From Hofstenia miamia (Eukaryota > Xenacoelomorpha > Acoela), in the NCBI GenBank assembly GCA_004352715.1, contig SCFE01000101.1:1685754-1706931 (forward strand): DNA of 21,178 bases. Direction: 5' to 3'. Below the pieces are notes generated by a model, which worked only from the letters and a program-made list of their open reading frames with translations, ran no database searches and was not told the origin of the DNA. A program made the translations under genes and the position numbers. This document shows, in pieces, positions 18,643 through 21,178 of this stretch; position 1 is the stretch's first letter; every line of letters begins with the position of its first letter.

Positions 18643-19641
18643 ATGGAATTTTCGGATAGTAATGATGAAGCTTTTCTGAATATCCCAGAAAATATTTTTT
18701 AACATGAACCAACCGTGCATACACAACATAAGGAGACAAAAGAACACCAAAGGACATTTTAAGAGCCATTGCAAAAAAACAAAAAGAAAAGCGCCGGCGT
18801 CGATTAACAGATTGTTTTCATGAAACAAAAAAACCCGTAATCGTAAACGAAAAGAATCTGGTAGAAAACGACAACCACTTATTCAATCTTGTGTAATTTG
18901 TTCAAGAGATTAGAAAGGAAGAATGTGAAGAATGAGAGATCACATTCGATTTACTAATAAGTACATAAATGGAACTGTAAAATCATTCATACATGATTAT
19001 TTCAGAAAACGAAATTGTAAGTGCGTGTATGAATGTCTAACCTGTATCTTAATATTTAGTAATAGTCGGCACTTAGAAAAGTACCCAAGTCATACAATTA
19101 GTAAAGTGAAAAATCCAAAGGATTTAGAGAACTTCCCTCCATATGTTTTGAAGTATCTCAAACAGTGTAGTGTTGCCTCTAATAAAGCTATTGAATTAGT
19201 GACAGAATATACATCTCATAAAATATCAATTGCATCAGCAAAACGGACAAAAACGCATGAACCTGGATCTACAAAGGATTTCCTCGCGCGTCTATTTGAT
19301 GAAACTAATAAACTTAAAAAAAGCGAAAGATTAATGCAATTAATTTCTTCATTCATTGATGACGGAAATGGAAGTGCAGCAACAGCTGTAAACCTACTTT
19401 GTGAATTGGCTTCATTTATTCATTACGTCTTTAGAATGCAGAGATTAAAAATTAATCTGAACTTATGGAATAGCTGCATAAAAGAAGCCAGAAAGGCCTA
19501 TAATGTTCAAAAACAAAAGAAGATAATCGAAGTCAGAGATGAAATGTTCTCAGGGTACCAGACATTGAGAATTTTAAAAGGCTGCTTTTAGACATACGTA
19601 ATAAGCTCACCTCTGAAATTGAATTAACGAATGACGTGTAA
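18643..19641 (+). pseudogene. Decayed coding region of unknown family
   Basis: A chain of protein-like blocks lies on the plus strand in changing frames. It begins MEFSDSNDEAFLNIPENIF-stop at 18643. Next comes a basic stretch, RNRKRKESGRKRQPLIQSCV-ICSRD, with in-frame stops, continuing through MRDHIRF; the C..C...H spacing could be a zinc knuckle. A long open frame (18932-19591) includes PPYVLKYLKQCSVASNKAI, EPGSTKDFLARLFDETNKL and LMQLISSFIDDGNG. The adjacent frame then carries PDIENFKRLLLDIRNKLTSE to a TAA at 19641. A 43-nt segment, 19017-19059, looks like a retained intron (GTAAGT...CTAAC...TTTAG). I do not recognise the family. Stops plus a frameshift favour a pseudogene, but unrecognised splicing is possible. 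Confidence 0.4.
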
Positions 19642-19783
19642 TGACTTTGAAGATTAAAAGAAAAAAAGAACGATGAGTACTGTACAGCACAAAACAGGTA
19701 CTAAATACAAAGTGCGGATTCAGATTTCAGCAGCACAGATAATTTGGATTGAACATATGATCAACAAATTCTATTTAAAAAAT

Positions 19784-20083
19784 TGATAATTTATTCTATA
19801 AACTTAATTGAAAAAAAATCAACAAAAAAGTCTAAAAATATTCTAAATTTATTTTTTCAATTAAAATATGATAGAACTTTGTAAAAACCCTTAAAAATAT
19901 GTTATAAAATTTAAAAAATTTTAAAAAAAATTTATATATATANTGATAATTAATTCTATAAATTTAATTGAAAAAAAATCAACAAAAAAGTCTAAAAATA
20001 TTCTAAATTTATTTTTTCAATTAAAATTTAATAGAGCTTTGTAAAAAACCCTTAATAAAAATATTTTATAAAATTTAAAAAAT
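19784..20083. repeat. Direct duplication, two copies with 160-bp period
   Basis: Sequence from 19784 to about 19921 recurs from 19944 to about 20083 with few substitutions and small indels. Shared blocks include TTGAAAAAAAATCAACAAAA. A single N sits at 19943 between the copies, so part of the spacing may be an assembly effect. Confidence 0.85.
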
Positions 20084-20084
20084 T

Positions 20085-20214
20085 GTACAAAAAGCGAGAT
20101 ATATTAGAAAATTTACAAAGGGCGAGATATATAAAAAACCTGCACAAAGAGCGTGATATATAAATTTCAAATGCACAAAGAGCGAAATATATACATTCAG
20201 GTTGCACAAAGAGC

Positions 20215-20248
<34 letters not shown>
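20085..20248. repeat. Minisatellite (GCACAAAGAGCGAGATATATA, ~28-31-bp period) running into (TA)n
   Basis: Five units can be lined up on ACAAAG (or ACAAAA) at 20087, 20115, 20144, 20175 and 20206. Each has the core AAAGAGCGAGATATATA with substitutions, and similarity increases toward the right end. The last unit merges into a (TA)n run ending at 20248. Confidence 0.85.
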
Positions 20249-20249
<1 letters not shown>

Positions 20250-20433
20250 CACTTGTTAAATATATGTTGACACCACCAGGAAAATTACTTCCTTTCGCTT
20301 TATACTAGTAAAACATTGCCGGCATTAATTTTCATTATTGAAAGTAGTGGTAGGGGGTATAACGCTTTCTGATAAGTTATCAATTAAGATTTCTGAGCTT
20401 TAACAAACCGAAATCCCATCAAAATCAATCAGC
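20249..20433. other. AT-rich stretch, nothing recognised
   Basis: No coding or repeat signal could be supported. Confidence 0.4.
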
Positions 20434-21113
20434 TTACATTAGATTTATTATTCCAATTCGATAATAGATTCCCTCAAAATACAAATGAAGAACTTTGTTA
20501 AGGGAAAAATTCATTAAAAAAGGACCGTTGTTCGTTGCGCAGGATTGCTTAGAAACCTCAATTTGTTCTAGTTGAGCGAATCTAAACTTTGATGCGGGGA
20601 AACTATTTCTAATGACATCTAACAGAAGCTTGCAGATACTACAATTCTCAAAATGCACGATTCTAATTGAAAGTGATTATTTATATAATATTTTAACATT
20701 TAATATTAACTTTAATTTAATCATTCGTTTGCCACTTAAAGATTGAAAATCTGGCTGATAGAAACATGGGCTTTTGATGAAAAACTAGTAGAAGAATCAA
20801 TTAGTTAAGAGGGAAAAGTAATTATACCAGCGATCAAAATTTGACATTTTTATATACAATAACAATTTTCGGAGGGATTTATCCAGAATTATGAACGAAT
20901 TTCGGCGTGGCCGAAAACTTAAATTCATTCACCCCTACCATCAAAGTTGCTTGATACTTACTTTCTTTGACATTGGAATTTAACATATTCATCATCACGG
21001 CATGCTTCCATTAGTTTCATATTTAGTAGATACAATATAAAAGTTGAATTGAAATTAACAAAAAATTCAATGTAGATATTTATATTTTTTCCTGTTTTGC
21101 AATATGAACATTC
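20434..21113 (-). CDS. Candidate three-exon gene of unknown function at the right edge
   Basis: Three minus-strand segments join with consistent phase. Exon 1 (ATG at 21020, or open from an acceptor at 21113, to 20962) reads MKLMEACRDDEYVKFQCQR and ends AA|GTAAGT. A 44-nt intron follows. Exon 2 (20917-20828) reads FRPRRNSFIILDKSLRKLLL and YIKMSNFDR before TG|GTATAA. After a 189-nt intron, exon 3 (20638-20434) reads ICKLLLDVIRNSFPASKFRF, then AQLEQIEVSKQSCATNNGPF and onward to a TAA. From the ATG this gives about 117 residues. If the second donor is not used, exon 2 stops at TGA 20797-20799 and the product is 60 residues. No family is recognised. Support rests on splice-site quality and frame alone. 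Confidence 0.33.
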
Positions 21114-21178
21114 CTAAAATATTTTTGGAATAATTTTTAATTCTTATTAATTTAAACTCGTTTTGAAATGCAAGAAAT

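Larger units (their letters stand above)
18088..20218. mobile_element. Possible TA-flanked repeat element bounded by inverted CGCTCT/AGAGCG motifs
   Basis: The interval starts with (TA)n-CGCTCTCTGCAC and ends with TTGCACAAAGAGCGAGA-(TA)n, i.e. the same motif in opposite orientation, each facing a TA microsatellite. Inside are a decayed coding region and a local duplication. This could be an element that targets or generates TA repeats, or simply two copies of an unrelated dispersed repeat. Confidence 0.28.

Noticed and set aside
18932-19080. C2H2-like zinc finger (C35, C38, H47, H54) in the long frame of the decayed plus-strand region
   Set aside because: The cysteines fall inside the 43-nt GTAAGT...TTTAG segment that looks like a retained intron, so the motif is probably accidental.
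20900-20916. Perfect hairpin TTTCGGC-GTG-GCCGAAA considered as a terminator or structured RNA
   Set aside because: It is short, isolated, lies at the start of a candidate exon (FRPRRN), and no T-run or conserved context follows.
1-21178. CRISPR arrays, bacterial operons, ribosome-binding sites and rRNA genes
   Set aside because: None were seen. Introns and animal transposons show this is eukaryotic DNA.

Overview
This window is eukaryotic nuclear DNA from an invertebrate animal. It is AT-rich throughout, the one clearly recognisable host gene is split into GT-AG exons, and most of the rest is decayed transposable-element sequence (Ty3/gypsy, Tc1, mariner, hAT and a LINE). The species cannot be fixed from the sequence. 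The very short introns in the host gene (37, 41 and 44 nt) next to a 3.5-kb transposon-filled intron, and an intact mariner-like element of a type common in arthropods, would fit several ecdysozoan or flatworm lineages. Two runs of exactly 1000 N (2163-3162 and 17067-18066) are assembly gaps.

The backbone is a minus-strand gene spanning 15653 down to 7399. It is the invertebrate orthologue of the BRWD1/BRWD3/PHIP family (bromodomain and WD-repeat chromatin proteins). I could assemble 14 consecutive exons, about 700 codons, with all junction phases consistent. They run from just after the WD40 domain, through a serine-rich acidic linker and the cryptic Tudor domain, to the first part of bromodomain 1. 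One exon is a 13-nt microexon that is needed to keep frame. The WD40 exons (higher coordinates) and the rest of the bromodomains (lower coordinates) were not found in the readable sequence, so the gene continues outside the window or into a gap.

Left of the gene (1-7398): the 5' end of a gypsy element (putative LTR and broken gag, 1-624), an internally deleted gypsy pol remnant next to the first gap, a Tc1 transposase remnant (3538-4060), an (AT)n tract, and a complete-looking 1.4-kb mariner-like element (5134-6531) with 34-bp terminal inverted repeats and an intact transposase. Inside the 3.5-kb intron of the BRWD gene lie a mariner remnant, a LINE reverse-transcriptase remnant, an unidentified plus-strand ORF and a deleted hAT fragment.

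Right of the gene (15654-21178): non-coding sequence, the second gap, and then a repeat-rich region. It is bounded by (TA)n tracts carrying an inverted CGCTCT..TGCAC / GCACAAAGAGCGAGA motif, and holds a decayed, unrecognised plus-strand coding region (18643-19641), a 160-bp-period duplication and a minisatellite of about 30 bp period. At the right edge a three-exon minus-strand gene candidate (20434-21113) with no recognised family can be assembled.
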